Source of the DNA: Paralvinella palmiformis
Taxonomy: Eukaryota > Annelida > Polychaeta > Terebellida > Alvinellidae
Direction: 5' to 3'
Length of the DNA stretch: 64,000 nucleotides
Assembly (NCBI GenBank): GCA_025642065.1
Contig: JAODUP010000050.1
Span: 775,001-839,000, forward strand
Position 1 is the first letter of the stretch. Every line of letters begins with the position of its first letter. The notes under the pieces are model-generated. The model was not told the DNA's origin. It searched no databases and saw nothing but the letters and a program-made list of their open reading frames with translations. Made by a program: the position numbers and the translations under genes. This document shows positions 1 to 11,697 of this stretch, piece by piece.

Positions 1-247
1 TTGATTGATTGATTGATTGAGTGAGTAATTGAGTGAGTGAGTGAGTGAGTGAGTGAGTGAGTGAGTGAGTGAGTGAGTGAGTGAGTGAGTGAGTGAGTGA
101 GTGAGTGAGTGAGTGAGTGAGTGAGTGAGTGAGTGAGTGAGTGAGTGAGTGAGTGAGTGAGTGAGTGAGTGGTGAGTGAGTGAGTGAGTGAGTGAGTGAG
201 TGAGTGAGTGAGTGAGTGAGTGAGTGAGTGAGTGAGTGAGTGAGTGA
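1..247. repeat. (TTGA)n then (GTGA)n microsatellite
   Basis: About five TTGA units change into a nearly pure GTGA tetranucleotide array, with one GGTGA slip near position 170. The left end is cut by the window edge. Short tetranucleotide tails also end SINE-A copies elsewhere in this window, so the array may have grown from such a tail, but no SINE body is visible here. Confidence 0.97.
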
Positions 248-491
248 TGCTACCAAATGTTTCACCAATATCCAGAACATTCCGCAGACCACCTGAAATA
301 ACAGACCAATTATCTGAAGGCCCAGAGAACTGGGCATTGTAATTTTGTTATAAATCACCCATTATTAACATCACAACCTGTCTTATGAACATTCCCTTTC
401 GAAATTAGTTTACATCCGAGTACGGTCTTGTCAAAGGACTAAATACTAAATAAACTATATAACTATACACACACACACACTCTCTCTCTCT

Positions 492-562
<71 letters not shown>

Positions 563-578
563 TTTTATTTTCTCCCAG
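248..578. other. Flank or intron before the first visible lectin exon
   Basis: This is AT-rich single-copy-looking DNA with no convincing coding signal. It is followed by a (CA)n(CT)n(TA)n compound microsatellite at about 470-560. The last bases form a pyrimidine tract and CAG acceptor for the exon starting at 579. The start of the F5/8C domain and any signal peptide should be encoded upstream of the window. Confidence 0.6.
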
Positions 579-751
579 AAAACGAATGGCTTCAGATAGA
601 CATCGGACCCCCGACGTTAGTTACTGGAGTGGTCACCAGAGGTCGTGGCGATACCGGTAGAAAACACTGGGTGACCAGGTTCAAGATATCCTACAGCAAC
701 GACACCCAGAAGTGGGAGTTTTATCGCGATGCCACCCACTTGGGTGCCAAG
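579..751 (+). CDS. Discoidin/fucolectin-like protein, exon encoding the middle of an F5/8 type C domain
   Basis: This is the first visible exon of a secreted-type carbohydrate- or lipid-binding protein. It encodes 57 residues after a split codon. It reads as the central part of a coagulation factor 5/8 type C (discoidin) domain: WLQIDIG, then TGVVTRGRG, then FKISYSND and W-E-F-Y. The exon is bounded by a CCCAG acceptor and AAG|GTGGGT donor. It enters in phase 1 and leaves in phase 0, which joins the exon at 7079 exactly. The domain's N-terminal third and any signal peptide are not in the window. F5/8C domains usually bind glycans or phospholipids at cell surfaces or in matrix. That role is known for the family and not shown here. 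Confidence 0.86.
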
Positions 752-1623
752 GTGGGTAGATTAATCTGTCTTTTAGGTTCGTTTCTCTGAATTAAGGACC
801 CGCTTCCTCGTCCACCGCCCGGCGTCTGACAAATCTCGCGTCGAATTGAACTAATTTAGGATCAGGCGGTGAGTGGGATGTGTTCTGGTGTCTTGATCTG
901 GACTCCGATTGAAATTATAACGACGTCATCGTTTGCGGTGATATGTAGTTCGTTTGTTGCAAACAAAATGGCGGCAGGTTGGCAGACATATTGTTTGACG
1001 TGAGTACATGATCCCGACGACAGAGAAAAATCTGAATGGACGATAAATTTTGAAGAGGTGTATGCATGTGCGTGCGTGTGTGTGTATGTGTGTGTGAGCG
1101 CGCGCACGTGTGCATTTATGTGCATGCTTGAACGACTTGCCCTAAGTATATGATCGTCTGCTTCTCTGTCTATCTGGCTAACTATCTAATTTGTCCGTCC
1201 GTCAGTCCGTCCGTCTGTCCGTCCATCCGTCCACCACCTGTCTGTCCGTCCGTCTGTCCGCTACAGCCACCCCATCCCGTGACATCTCCCCATGACCACG
1301 CTAGACGTCGCCACCGACAAAGGCACACATCTGACGTCACAGCCTACCGCTAACTTTGTTCTTCGTTTGTAATTTGAGCAAACGACGACACCCGAGTTTT
1401 ATCTTTTTTTCTGAAAGGACTATCTGGAAATTATGATAATTAGACACGCTGTTGGCAGGTGGGGGGACCATCCATTAATGTCTAGCAGTTGTTTACTTGG
1501 GCCGGTCGTCTGTTGTGATTATATTTTTGGGCGGGGCTTCGTCGAGAGAATGTCTGCTTTTGTTTAACTGCAAAATGACAGGAAACGAAATTTTCGCTAA
1601 TAGATTGCGCGTCGGTGGGTGGC
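752..1623 (+). other. Lectin intron, first part
   Basis: Intronic sequence with no further exon signal. It contains a (GT)n/(CG)-rich stretch around 1060-1125 and a degenerate CCGT/CTGT-rich pyrimidine block at about 1190-1265. Short open frames in both are low-complexity artefacts. Confidence 0.6.
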
Positions 1624-1990
1624 CGTCCGGGTGAGTGAATGGGTGAGTGAGTGAGTGAGTGAGTGAGTGGGTGAGTGAGTGAGTGAGTGAGTGAGTGAGT
1701 GAGTGAGTGAGTGAGTGAGTGAGTGAGTGAGTGAGTGAGTGAGTGAGTGAGTGAGTGAGTGAGTGGTGGTGAGTGAGTGAGTGAGTGAGTGAGTGAGTGA
1801 GTGAGTGAGTGAGTGAGTGAGTGAGTGAGTGAGTGAGTGAGTGAGTGAGTGAGTGAGTGGTGGTGGTGGTGAGTGGTGGTGGTGGTGGTGGTGAGTGGTG
1901 GTGAGTGGTGGTGAGTGGTGGTGGTGGTGGTGAGTGGTGGTGGTGGTGGTGGTGGTGGTGGAGTGAGTGAGTGAATGAGTGAGTGAGGTA
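1624..1990. repeat. (GTGA)n and (GGT)n compound array in a lectin intron
   Basis: A long GTGA tetranucleotide array with GGT-trinucleotide blocks at about 1855-1962 that interrupt or replace it. On the transcribed strand the array repeats the hexamer GTGAGT, a consensus 5' splice site, every four bases. It lies inside the intron between lectin exons 579-751 and 7079-7223. Confidence 0.97.
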
Positions 1991-2236
1991 GTCAGGCAGT
2001 CAGTCAGTCATATAGTGGATTGAAGTTAATCGGTTTATCAATTAATTTATTAATTTATTGATTGATTGTTTGATCGACCAATTAATTGATTGACTGATTC
2101 AGTGTGTCAGTAAATGATTCAATCATGCACAGACTAGGTTTATATATTAACTCACTCACTCACTCACTCTCCCACCCACCGATCCACTCACTCACTGTGT
2201 AACCCTCTCACCAACACACCCACCCACAAATATCAC

Positions 2237-2256
2237 ATGATTATATATACATATAT

Positions 2257-2345
<89 letters not shown>
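2237..2345. repeat. (CA)n(TA)n microsatellite
   Basis: An uninterrupted CA dinucleotide tract of about 70 bases is followed by a short TA tract, inside the first lectin intron. Confidence 0.97.
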
Positions 2346-2499
2346 ATATCCTATCTAATAACAGTAATTTTTCTATCGTATTTCCTCACAACATGACCAC
2401 AGTCTGGAGCCATAAACACAGACGGTAATGACCGTTAATTGCTGTCGGTGTCTCTGGATGATGTTTATAACATCCGATTATAACAACATCATTGACGAT

Positions 2500-2580
2500 C
2501 AGAATAGCCGAATAGTATAGTGGCTGATACGAAATCGGCAGATTCTCAGTTCGAATCGACCAAATGACTATTGGCTCTTA
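2500..2580 (+). repeat. tRNA-like fragment, possible SINE head
   Basis: An A-box-like TAGTATAGTGGC lies near 2510 and a B-box-like AGTTCGAATCG about 40 bases later. The spacing is that of an internal polymerase III promoter. I cannot fold a convincing full cloverleaf, and no second copy is obvious in the window, so this is probably a tRNA-derived repeat fragment and not a functional tRNA gene. Confidence 0.35.
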
Positions 2581-3205
2581 ATGTGAACTACAAGGCCTTA
2601 ACAATGATTATCAGGTTCAAGAGATTCGTGAACCTCGGTGAGAACTTTCAATCCGTAGAGCTCTTAGCCCGATTATTATTGTTATTATTATTATTATTCG
2701 AACAACGATGGAAATTAATTAACAATTTACTCTTTCTATAAATCATTACGTATCTTTCGTTTATCAGGTATACATCGTCACGTTATGATATATTTCCCTA
2801 TCTCCACTACTACACATTATTAGTGTCACATTAAACAACCAAAACACTCCCACGCCACCACCCCTCCCCCACTCCCGTGGTCGGTATCATTAATGAGCCC
2901 ATTATTTTTATTGTTTCAACTGTCATATTAGAGATTCTCCGACCTCTCGCCATAAATGTTCAATGTTCACGTAATTACACTAAATATCATATGAAGTAGA
3001 CGAGATTTTGTTTATTCTGGTCTGTTTCTGGATATATTTTAAGGCGGTTAGTTTGTAAAGAGTATTCATATCCAGAGAGACTGTTACTGTAAAGGAAGCG
3101 TTGGAACTATTTCAGAGCCGGTCGCACATTTTACACGATAGTCGCCCTTGTTTACATAGCAACATAACACTGAGACGAGAGTAATTTAAGCTTTAATTAC
3201 CACCG
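2581..3205. other. Intron sequence without recognised features
   Basis: AT-rich and non-repetitive, apart from a short (ATT)n run near 2680-2700. No splice-flanked reading frame was seen on either strand. Confidence 0.5.
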
Positions 3206-3307
3206 TTGAAAGAATATCGTGCGCGCGCGTACGCATGAACATATGGACGTACACGCATGCGCCTACAAACGCACGCACGCACGCACACGCACGCACAAAC
3301 ACACACA

Positions 3308-3376
<69 letters not shown>

Positions 3377-3425
3377 AAACATCCTCTCACACCCGCATAC
3401 ATGCACTCGCACACGCACCCACACA
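3206..3425. repeat. Compound (CA)n, (TA)n, (GA)n microsatellite
   Basis: A CGCA/CACA-rich run is followed by a pure TA run, a pure GA run and another CA-rich run. The open frames on both strands here are dipeptide-type artefacts. Confidence 0.95.
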
Positions 3426-3774
3426 CGTACACATTGTTGCGTCATCTGAAGGGGTTGAAAATTTAGCATGGCTATCATCCAATCTACAAGTTATATTAAA
3501 AAAAAAGATATTTCTTTCCTTTAATTAACAATATTTCATCAGCTGATCGTCTTTCTTCTCCCTTAAAAATTTACAGTAATCGGTTTTTAAATACCCCAAG
3601 AATAACTAAAATTACATTTAAATTAATAAAAAGAAAATAAACATCTCGACGCATTCTGAGAAATTCCGCACCAATCTATATTTAATAGTCCGGTGCAGAT
3701 TATTAAGAAATAAACAAAAAACAGCAACAACAGGTAAACATCTAAAAGCGTGAATAATATATCCGAGTTCGCTT

Positions 3775-3850
3775 GATGATGATGATGATGATGATGATTG
3801 ATGTTTTACGGCCACTCTTGTGCCCGTGGTAGGCTAAATGGGCCGAAACC
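3775..3850 (-). repeat. SINE-A, 3' end fragment
   Basis: A (GAT)n tail is followed by GATGTTTTACGGCCACT and the GGTAGGCTAAATGGGCC block, which is the 3' end of the SINE-A family read on the - strand. The tRNA-derived head is missing. The (GAT)n microsatellite is therefore the element's tail. Confidence 0.8.
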
Positions 3851-5330
3851 GAGTTCGCTGGAACATCGAATATAAAATATCCGGAGTGAACGATTTATTA
3901 AGTTGATATTTCTGATCAAGAATTTGTGAAAAACGAAAATGGGCATTCCAACTCGGCCAGATGCCTTCATCTTACAAGTTCATATCTGCATCCTGGTTTG
4001 TTTGCCTCAAGTTGATCCATAAATGTGAAGTAATAAGATCTCCTCAAGCCATTGAGTTTATGTTATTTATGCTCTTAATAAAAGCCTGGAACGATGGAAA
4101 CATTTGACCGGACGTAAGTGTCTATAATTGGTTTTTTATCTTACAATCTGAAGTTTGCTTGTCTGTAAAACCGTCTATTAGTAAACCCGAGTTGAGACAT
4201 CTACGAACTAACTATGCCTTATTTATGGCTGCCACTTCACGGAGAATCGGTTAACATTTCGGCTAAAATATTTGTTATGACAGAATTATCGACGAGAACG
4301 AGGCTAAGTTATGGTGTTTAGGAACAACGGCAACCAGCCATGGCCAAACCGAGGTACTTCGGGTCGTTTGATTAATTTCGCAGTTTCAAAATACGGAAAT
4401 TGGCACCGTGGGAGGCGTTTCGGAAAAAAGACGCGCACGCAACCGTGCGCGCGCAGCTACGCAAATATTGGCAACACGACACCGACAAACGCATTAAAAG
4501 ATGTATGCCACTCGGAGAGAAGCTAGCAGATTGATAGGAAGACCGACAGATCAAAGGAATGACAGATCTGGCAAATGATCTCCTTTACTAATTAGAATCG
4601 TCATTCAATAAGGATATAGAGAATGAAATTCCTTTTGTTGTCACTATGATATAACTAAATAAATAAGTAAATACCTGTAACAGACTGCTAAGTCGTACAT
4701 CAAATTCAACAAAGAAGTCACCGAAATAGTTATTTTTTTTCATTTCTCCCAGACAGTCAAAGTTTATTTACATCACAGCCTGGATTTTTCGGTTCGAGGT
4801 GTTTTGGTTGTATATATGCAAATCGGGTTTTCCCGTGTGGCGACATCTTCCGAATTTCTGCGGACGAAAATCACGAGGTGCATGGTGCGTGGCGCATGGT
4901 GCATGGGATCTGAACCTGTTCAGGAAATTTTCTCTGGTGCGGCTTGGGAACTGATTAAAATGTTCTAGAAGAATATTCTCGAGAGAGAGAAAGTAACTGA
5001 AATAGAAGACCAATGAAAGGATACATGGAAAGGGAAACTATGACGAGGCAAAGGTCGTCCGTGTTCGTGCAGGCTCATGAATATGCATAACGATATGACG
5101 TCTAGGCGTTTATGTCAACGTAAACATTGATCGATGAAAACCTTATTGGTGAATTTTGCGTGTAAACATATAAAACAAATAATTGTTTTTGATATGGCTA
5201 AGTTACTAACATCTGTAGATATCTCTTTAAGGGGATCACTAAGTACTGTTGTGGCACCTAGTCGACAAATCCGGGTTTTATCGGATAAAAACTAAATCCC
5301 AGAACAATCCTGATAAATGGGACTATATAC
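3851..5330. other. Intron sequence without recognised features
   Basis: About 1.5 kb of mostly unique AT-rich DNA. Several short open frames exist, for example on + at 4311-4526, but none has splice signals, domain motifs or biased composition that would support coding. Confidence 0.5.
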
Positions 5331-5339
5331 TATATTATA

Positions 5340-5392
5340 GATATATTCAGTGAGCGAGCGAGATATAGGGATAGATAGGTAGATAGATAGAG

Positions 5393-5440
<48 letters not shown>

Positions 5441-5646
5441 CAAACATAATATATACATAAATATATACATACATGCATACATATATGCATATTTAAATAC
5501 ATGTGAGAGAGGAAGAAACATACATATACACATACATACATGTACATACATACATACATGTACATACATACATGTACATACATACATACATACATACAAC
5601 ATACATACATACATACATACATACATACATACATACATACATACAT

Positions 5647-5744
<98 letters not shown>

Positions 5745-5850
5745 TAAACAAGCGCACATACATAAAAAATACATACATATACATACACACACACCCTCAG
5801 AGAGGAGAGAGATAGAGATGAAGAGAGAGAGAGAGAGAGAGAGAGAGCCA
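5340..5850. repeat. Cluster of (GA)n, (CATA)n, (CA)n and (TA)n microsatellites
   Basis: The GATA/GA run at about 5365-5437, the CATA tetranucleotide array at about 5517-5665, a CA run, a long TA run to about 5740 and a second GA run at about 5812-5847 are almost contiguous. Reading frames of 80-218 codons here consist of repeated Y-I-H-T or S-L dipeptides and are not genes. Confidence 0.97.
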
Positions 5851-6174
5851 TCACCCACTCACCCCCCACACCTACCTATCCCCACATATATTATACACGC
5901 ACACACATATATATATATCTCACTCCTACATATCTACATATCTTTCTATATATTTCTATTTCAGATATCCTATCCTGACAGTGACTATACACTATCTACT
6001 AGTTCAATGGTGGTGGTTAGTCTGATACTATATACGCTCTCCTTACTGCTCTACACTTACTACGATCTACCACATCTGCACGGATACATCTGCACGCTCT
6101 CTCCGGATCTTGCACATCTGCACAAATGCCTTAGTTATTTATTACTATCATCGTCGTGATTTATCGACGCAATC

Positions 6175-6722
6175 CCGATCTTCGCTTACCGTCGTCGTCG
6201 TCATCATCATCATCATCATCATCTTCATCATCATCTTCTTCTTCTTCTTCATCTTCATCATCTTCACCATATTCTATATCATCAATAACAACAACAACAA
6301 CAACGACGACAACAACAACGTCATCATCATCATCATCATCATCACCATCATCTATGTCATCAATAGCAACAACAACAACAACAACAACGTCATCATCATC
6401 ATCAACAATAACATCATCAACAACAACACTATCATATTCCTCAATAACATCAACAACAACATTATCATCATTATCAACAATAGCATCAACAACAACAGCA
6501 TCAACAACAAGAACAACGCCATCATCAACAACATCAACAACATCAACAACATCATCATCAAAAACGACAACATCATCATTATCAACCACAGCAAATAACA
6601 ACAGCATCATCAACAAGAACAACATCATCAACAGCATCAACAACAACATCATAATCAATGACGACAACAGCAGCAACAACAACAATACCATCATCATCAT
6701 CATCATCATCATCATCATTAAT
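6175..6722. repeat. ATC/AAC trinucleotide field
   Basis: About 550 bases of interspersed ATC, TTC and AAC triplets with point changes. All three frames per strand stay open, giving Ser/Thr-, Asn/Ile- or Met/Leu/Asp-only translations. No coding periodicity beyond the repeat itself is visible. Confidence 0.95.
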
Positions 6723-7078
6723 ATTCATCTCTCGTCGTTTCTTAACGACACAACATAATCTTTATGTTTTTCAACAAAAAAAAAACCCCGCAGATTGCTT
6801 CATCGTTCAATAAATCTAAAGAGATCAATAAAATATCAATCAATTCTAGATCGATAAAGTTCCCCTCTCCGTCTCTCATCAATAACCTTTCATCTGACAC
6901 ACGTGATCCCGATCAACTCAAATCGCCAAAATCACAACCACTCTCGTGATAATCGTTTCTCAAATTTCCTATTTCCACCATCACTCCCATTTTGGTACTA
7001 ATTCGTCTTTCTAACTTCCCCCCCCCCCGCCCCGGTCAGTTCGTATCTCAAGCGGCCATTTTTTCTCGTTTTTTTCAG

Positions 7079-7223
7079 GAGTTTGGCGGCAACGTGGACA
7101 AGGACATCGAGAGATATCATTATCTAAATAATCCTTTCGTGGCCAGATATGTTAGATTCCATCCTTTAGATTGGAACAAGAGGATCAGTATGAGAGCTGG
7201 GGTGATAGGATGTCCGTTTAAAG
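7079..7223 (+). CDS. Discoidin/fucolectin-like protein, exon encoding the C-terminal part of the F5/8C domain
   Basis: Encodes 48 residues in phase 0, with acceptor TTTTTCAG and donor G|GTAAGA. The stretch FVARYVRFHPLDW followed by ISMRAGVIGC fits the PROSITE-style F5/8C C-terminal signature P-x(8,10)-[LM]-R-x-[GE]-[LIVP]-x-G-C. That makes the domain assignment strong. It joins the preceding exon (phase 0) and the short exon at 11578 (phase 1). Confidence 0.92.
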
Positions 7224-7265
7224 GTAAGAAGTACACCTGTTAGTCAAGGTGGCATTCTACGATTT

Positions 7266-7302
<37 letters not shown>

Positions 7303-7480
7303 GTGACATATATATAGCGCCCTATCCAACTAGATATCTGCTCTAATCCGCTTTACAGTATTATTATCCCTGACTCAGACCTGTTCCAATCCAGCACACA
7401 CCTCAACTCTCAGGGGAGCATACAACAGATGCTGCCATTATTGGCACAAGACGTTACTCAAACACATAACCATCGCATTG
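7266..7480 (-). repeat. Dispersed-repeat 3' end with (AAT)n tail
   Basis: An (AAT)n run adjoins ATATAGCGCC and a CTAATCCGCTTTACAG block, a layout common at invertebrate LINE/SINE 3' ends. The inner block from about 7389 to 7447 (CCAGCACACACCTCAACTC and onward) recurs at 7670-7730 with a few changes, so part of the unit is present twice within 300 bp. Confidence 0.5.
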
Positions 7481-7667
7481 TTATGTTCTGGCTGACTATG
7501 TCTATTATTAATTAGTTTAATTGATGGGGATTTATTAATGACTTAACTGTCTTTACTTTCGCGTTCAGGTTTTCGCTCAAGGACTTGATAATAGATGGTG
7601 ATTATTTTCCATAAAAATGTTCATATTTATTTGTTATAATGTCTACGAATACAGTATCATACTTGTT

Positions 7668-7727
7668 GAAATCCAGCACACAACTCAACTCCCAAGGAAG
7701 CATACAACCCATGTTGCCATCATAGGC

Positions 7728-7776
<49 letters not shown>

Positions 7777-7780
7777 TACA
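7668..7780. repeat. Second copy of the CCAGCACACA block with (TA)n
   Basis: Diverged direct repeat of the block at 7389-7447, ending in ATAGGCATATA and a TA array of about 40 bases. Confidence 0.55.
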
Positions 7781-8654
7781 AAAACCGGTACTACCAGGTG
7801 TTTAATAACAATATCAAATATCAAGTGAAATATAATTTCGTCATCTAAATCAAACGGTCACGGCTGGGAAAGAGACAGTCGGATGACATCTGCCTGTGTG
7901 TTTGTGTATCTAAGTGTGCGTAGGTGTTTGGATGTTTGCACGCATGCGTGTCTTTTTTCCATTCCCTCCCCCTATATATGTGTGTGTATGTGTGTGTGTT
8001 CGTGTGTGTGTGCGTGCGTGCGTGCGTGTGCGTACGTGCGTGGTGCGTGCGTGATATGCCGACGTCTAGAATGAAATAGGCGGTAGCATAAATAAAGCAT
8101 CACCTGTAATTAAACCTGAATAAATACAGTTCTCAATAAATATCTGCCAATTATGAAATTCGACCTGCCGCCGACTTCTCTAAGCATTCGTAATAGACGT
8201 TTTATCCTCGGCGCTAACTCAGCGCCATCTTTATTAAAGCTCGCTGTTTAAATTAGCAGACAAAAAGGCCACACTCCTATAAAGTTAGTTGAATAGATTA
8301 CGACAAAAAGTGGTACGTTTTACATTGATTTAAATCTGTTATTCGGTTTCTTGGCTTCTCACGTGCCGTCTGGGTATTTATAAGGATGGGCATACCACAG
8401 CGGTAGATCAAAGTTCTTGGGTTCATATATAACTTCCACCTCCACCCCTCCCACACCCCCCGGGCTTGGAATACGGAAATTACCTTTGGGAAGGGGCTTG
8501 AAGTCCATAAGCTAGTGGCGTGAGTGTGGACGGGTGTATGAGGGAGGGGTACTTTATTGAACGCTTATGGAATCAAGGGGTAGGGTACGAACTAATTTGG
8601 TTGTTATTGTTGTTACTGCTGTTGACTTTGCTAATGTCGTTGTCGTTGCTGTTG
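7781..8654. other. Intron sequence, (GT)n/(CGTG)n run
   Basis: Contains a degenerate GT/CGTG array at about 7975-8050. The rest is non-repetitive and I see no coding or RNA signal. Confidence 0.5.
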
Positions 8655-8822
8655 TTGTTTTACGACCACTTTTGTGCACACGGTCGGCTAAATTAGCCGA
8701 GCTACAATTAAAGGTTTAACGAGGCGCGGTGAAAGATGAAACACCCTTCAGGAATAGCTAGGCCGGGATATGAACCCGAATGCTATAGTGATGAGGCAAG
8801 ATAGTTTGACCTTCACTACTCT
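8655..8822 (-). repeat. SINE-A, diverged copy
   Basis: Read on the - strand this follows the SINE-A order: the TTTTACGACCACTTTTGTGC 3' block, GTGAAAGATGAAACACCCTTCA, a GCCGGGATATGAACCCGAA B-box region and a degraded head. It has more substitutions than the other copies and no obvious target-site duplication. Confidence 0.65.
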
Positions 8823-8954
8823 AAGGAAATGAGTCTCTAAACGCCACAAGAACTAGTAATATATTAATTAGGTGTGTAGATTTGTCTGTGATTGGAAACG
8901 CTTAAGTCGGATCATAATTTGGTACACGTGCATGCACATGCATAGTTCTGTGCA

Positions 8955-9241
8955 CGCACACCCACGCACAGTTGTTGTCCCTACGCTTTGGAACTCACTC
9001 CCTGAACATGTTAAGTCATCAAATAACATGGTTTCTGTCCGTCACCATTTGAAAACTGACCTTTTGAGACTTGCTTATCATTCCTAAGTTTCCCTTCCAT
9101 CTGAACATTTGTTGATGAACTTTGCATCGTACCCGGACTCTGAGTTCGCCCAACCCCTCCACTAGGTGCGCCACTGAGCTTGATTGTTTTCGAGGATATT
9201 GGCGCTATAGAAGTTTATTAATACTATTGTTATTATTATTG

Positions 9242-9272
<31 letters not shown>

Positions 9273-9275
9273 AAA
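8955..9275 (+). mobile_element. LINE 3'-end fragment (LINE-tail family 1)
   Basis: At 8973-9087 the + strand reads TLWNSLPEHVKSS followed by VRHHLKTDLL, the usual C-terminal end of a CR1/L2-type non-LTR reverse-transcriptase ORF. A roughly 130 bp 3' UTR follows, ending in TGGCGCTATAGAAGTTTATTA and a TTA-rich tail. The same sequence, in the opposite orientation, lies at 42821-43146. This copy is truncated at its 5' end and is a dead fragment. Confidence 0.75.
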
Positions 9276-9600
9276 TTAGTAGTATCATATTCAATCTTCT
9301 TCTTCATAATAAGTACAAAATCCAAACTTGGATATTGGGTACTGTTATCATACCATCAGTACCATTACTAATATTACTACTACTACTACTACTACTACTA
9401 CTATTATATTAATAGTATACAGATTAATATTATTATCTTTTAAATCACTTACAGGGTTTTTACAAACGTACTATTTGGGGCATTATTATGCAACATATTA
9501 TTTGTACAGCGCCTTTGAATGGTTCCTGTTAGTAAGGGCGCTTTATTAAATATACATTATTATTATTATTATTATTATTAGTCCGAGTTTGGCCTGTTTT
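9276..9600. repeat. Trinucleotide runs and a short LINE-tail-like sequence
   Basis: ATT and ACT triplet runs flank a block near 9500-9575 with TACAGCGCC and a GCGCTTTATTAAATATACATTATTATT end. This resembles the 3' terminus of the LINE-type repeats but is too short to classify. Confidence 0.45.
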
Positions 9601-10940
9601 CTCCAACCATACCCTATATCATAGAACTATGCAATACGGCTCAAATCTCAACTCACGCTGGATCATTCTTTGTCTAGCTGCCGATAATTGGCTATACTGT
9701 GATCGGGATCTGAATTTTGTGGTTGAGAGATGACCGGATTTAGGACTAAACGGCAAAATTTAGAACAAATCCTGGTCTTACTACACAGATAGCAACAAGC
9801 ACTAATACCCTCAATGTTATCTACTCAAATCTAAACAAGCAATCCCCCCCCCCCCCGGCCACCAGTCACGACTGTCAAAGCTAACATCTCAAATTACGAG
9901 TCACACCCCACTCACCAACTATTATTAAAGCTAACCGTTCAAATTACAAATGGAGGCATTTCCTCGGCGGGATGACTAATTGCCGCCAAGATCGGCGCAC
10001 GTACTTGGCCGAGATCGTCTGCGCCTTCCTGACGCCGTCATCTGCCGCGATTCTGTTACCTCTGAACCTCACGCCGACTGTCACTGTCCGCCATCATCAC
10101 TTTCATCTCTCTCTTGTCATCATCTTCATCCAGTGTCGATTTTAGCCCAGCCGCGACGTCACGACCAGATCACGTGACTGGTCGGCCATCTTGTTATTGG
10201 AGCGGTCCGTCTCGTTGACGAGATCACAAGCAATGGCGGTCGTTTGTGGTCGAAATACACGCAAAGTTTGTATTTGTTTCTTTTCATCAGATAACTGCCA
10301 GGTAATGATATACCTTTTGTGTGTGTTTTTCGGGGGTTGTTTATTTGTTTGTTTGGTGTTTCCTTGAAGTGTCCGAAACTGTCGAGAGAGGGCGTGTCGG
10401 TAATCGGGAACCGCATCTCCAGGTGGCCGGTCCGTTAGCCAGCTGTTATTAGCAACCAGCTGTTTATAAACTCCCCCCTCTCCCCAATTAAGACTGTCCC
10501 CCCGAGTTTTGTCCATCAACGCTAGAAATAACTTTACCTGCATGCTGTCTAGTACCCAGGCAGTTATTCCGAACCCAGGCTAACCCACCCAGTCTACAGA
10601 TTTACCCAGGAAAATACCCAATTACGAAATTAATCGTTTTCTCAAACATCGCCCAACTATCCAGGTAAATAATCACCCACGCCGTCACCCAAATACACCA
10701 CCACCCAAAGGCACAGCCACCCATTTACAGAACCGTTCAGTTTCCAACAACAGTCCTGTTACAAAAACAGCCGTTACTGGTCCACGTTCATATTCCCACT
10801 CTTACCGTTCGTTATTAGAAGGTGGTCGTCTTATGTAGTGTCCACTTTAGAATGTCAAATATGACCAAGAAGATCTCTCTATAAAAACAATAACTTTTTG
10901 GTATTTCCTCCTCCGTCACGATTGTGTCCAATAAACAATG
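9601..10940. other. Lectin intron, mostly unique, with a GC-rich patch
   Basis: About 9950-10250 is noticeably GC-rich against the AT-rich surroundings and contains CACGTGAC and TGACGCCGTCA-like motifs. Open frames cross it on both strands but lack splice signals and family motifs. It could be an intronic regulatory region or simply old unique DNA. Confidence 0.4.
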
Positions 10941-10946
10941 AAACAT

Positions 10947-10952
10947 CCAGGC

Positions 10953-11036
<84 letters not shown>

Positions 11037-11141
11037 CGTACCATTGTAAAAACAACTCAATTTTTTTCTGGCACACGATAACATTTCAAAAAAATGACCA
11101 CTTGACCAGTCTCTTGGATGGTCCATTTACGATATACATGC

Positions 11142-11186
<45 letters not shown>

Positions 11187-11275
11187 TGTGTGTGTGTGTG
11201 TTTGTGTGTGTATTTATGTGTGTGTCTGTGTCTATCTATCTATCTCTCTATCTACCTTTCTCTCTATATTCACCC
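10947..11275. repeat. (CT)n(TA)n and (TA)n(TG)n(TCTA)n microsatellites
   Basis: There are two compound arrays, CT then TA at about 10950-11036 and TA then TG then TCTA at about 11142-11265, separated by about 100 unique bases. Confidence 0.95.
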
Positions 11276-11577
11276 CTCTTGCCCCCCCCCCATCTCTTTC
11301 CGGTGTTCATTGTTTATGTTTTCCTGAAGAAAGCAACAAGACAAGTTGAGGTGACTTCAACGAACAAACTCTGTTGCTGGATCAAAAAATCTTCCTAAAC
11401 GTTTCACGTCCCCACGATCAAGGTATAATTATGTCAACAAAACACTACCCGTATCTCGCTACGTCTGGTTGTTTTTTTAAACACTAATAACACGTTTTTG
11501 TGGGTGGAATTCTGCATAAAAATCAACCGAGAAATGTTTTCTTATTCTCTCTCTCTCTTTCTCTTTCTCTCTCACAG

Positions 11578-11625
11578 GGAACTGTTTGCGCGGTTTTATG
11601 AAAATAAATCCCGACACCCCATGTG
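11578..11625 (+). CDS. Discoidin/fucolectin-like protein, short linker exon
   Basis: A 48-base microexon encoding 15 complete residues (NCLRGFMKINPDTPC) between two split codons. It has an excellent CTCTCACAG acceptor and G|GTAAGT donor, and it enters and leaves in phase 1, so it is skippable without a frameshift. It supplies two cysteines between the F5/8C and FTP domains and probably closes the F5/8C module. Support comes from phase, splice sites and position; no domain is encoded by so short a piece. Confidence 0.75.
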
Positions 11626-11661
11626 GTAAGTAAACGCGAAAAGATAACAAAAACTAACTTC

Positions 11662-11697
<36 letters not shown>

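Noticed and set aside
2500..2580. Functional tRNA gene
   Set aside because: Promoter-like boxes only; arms do not pair into a cloverleaf and no terminator context was found.
4311..4526. 71-codon frame on +
   Set aside because: Mixed composition but no motif, no splice signals and no repeat relation; cannot be supported as coding.
5503..6159. Open frame of 218 codons on +
   Set aside because: It is the translation of CATA, TA and CA repeats (Tyr-Ile-His-Thr); no domain or splice context.
6156..6758. Ser/Thr-rich frame of 200 codons, mucin-like at first sight
   Set aside because: All frames on both strands stay open because the DNA is ATC/AAC triplets; no signal peptide, cysteine pattern or codon bias.
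9980..10543. GC-rich patch with frames on both strands
   Set aside because: No acceptor/donor pair gives a frame compatible with the lectin exons, and no domain is recognisable; left as intron.
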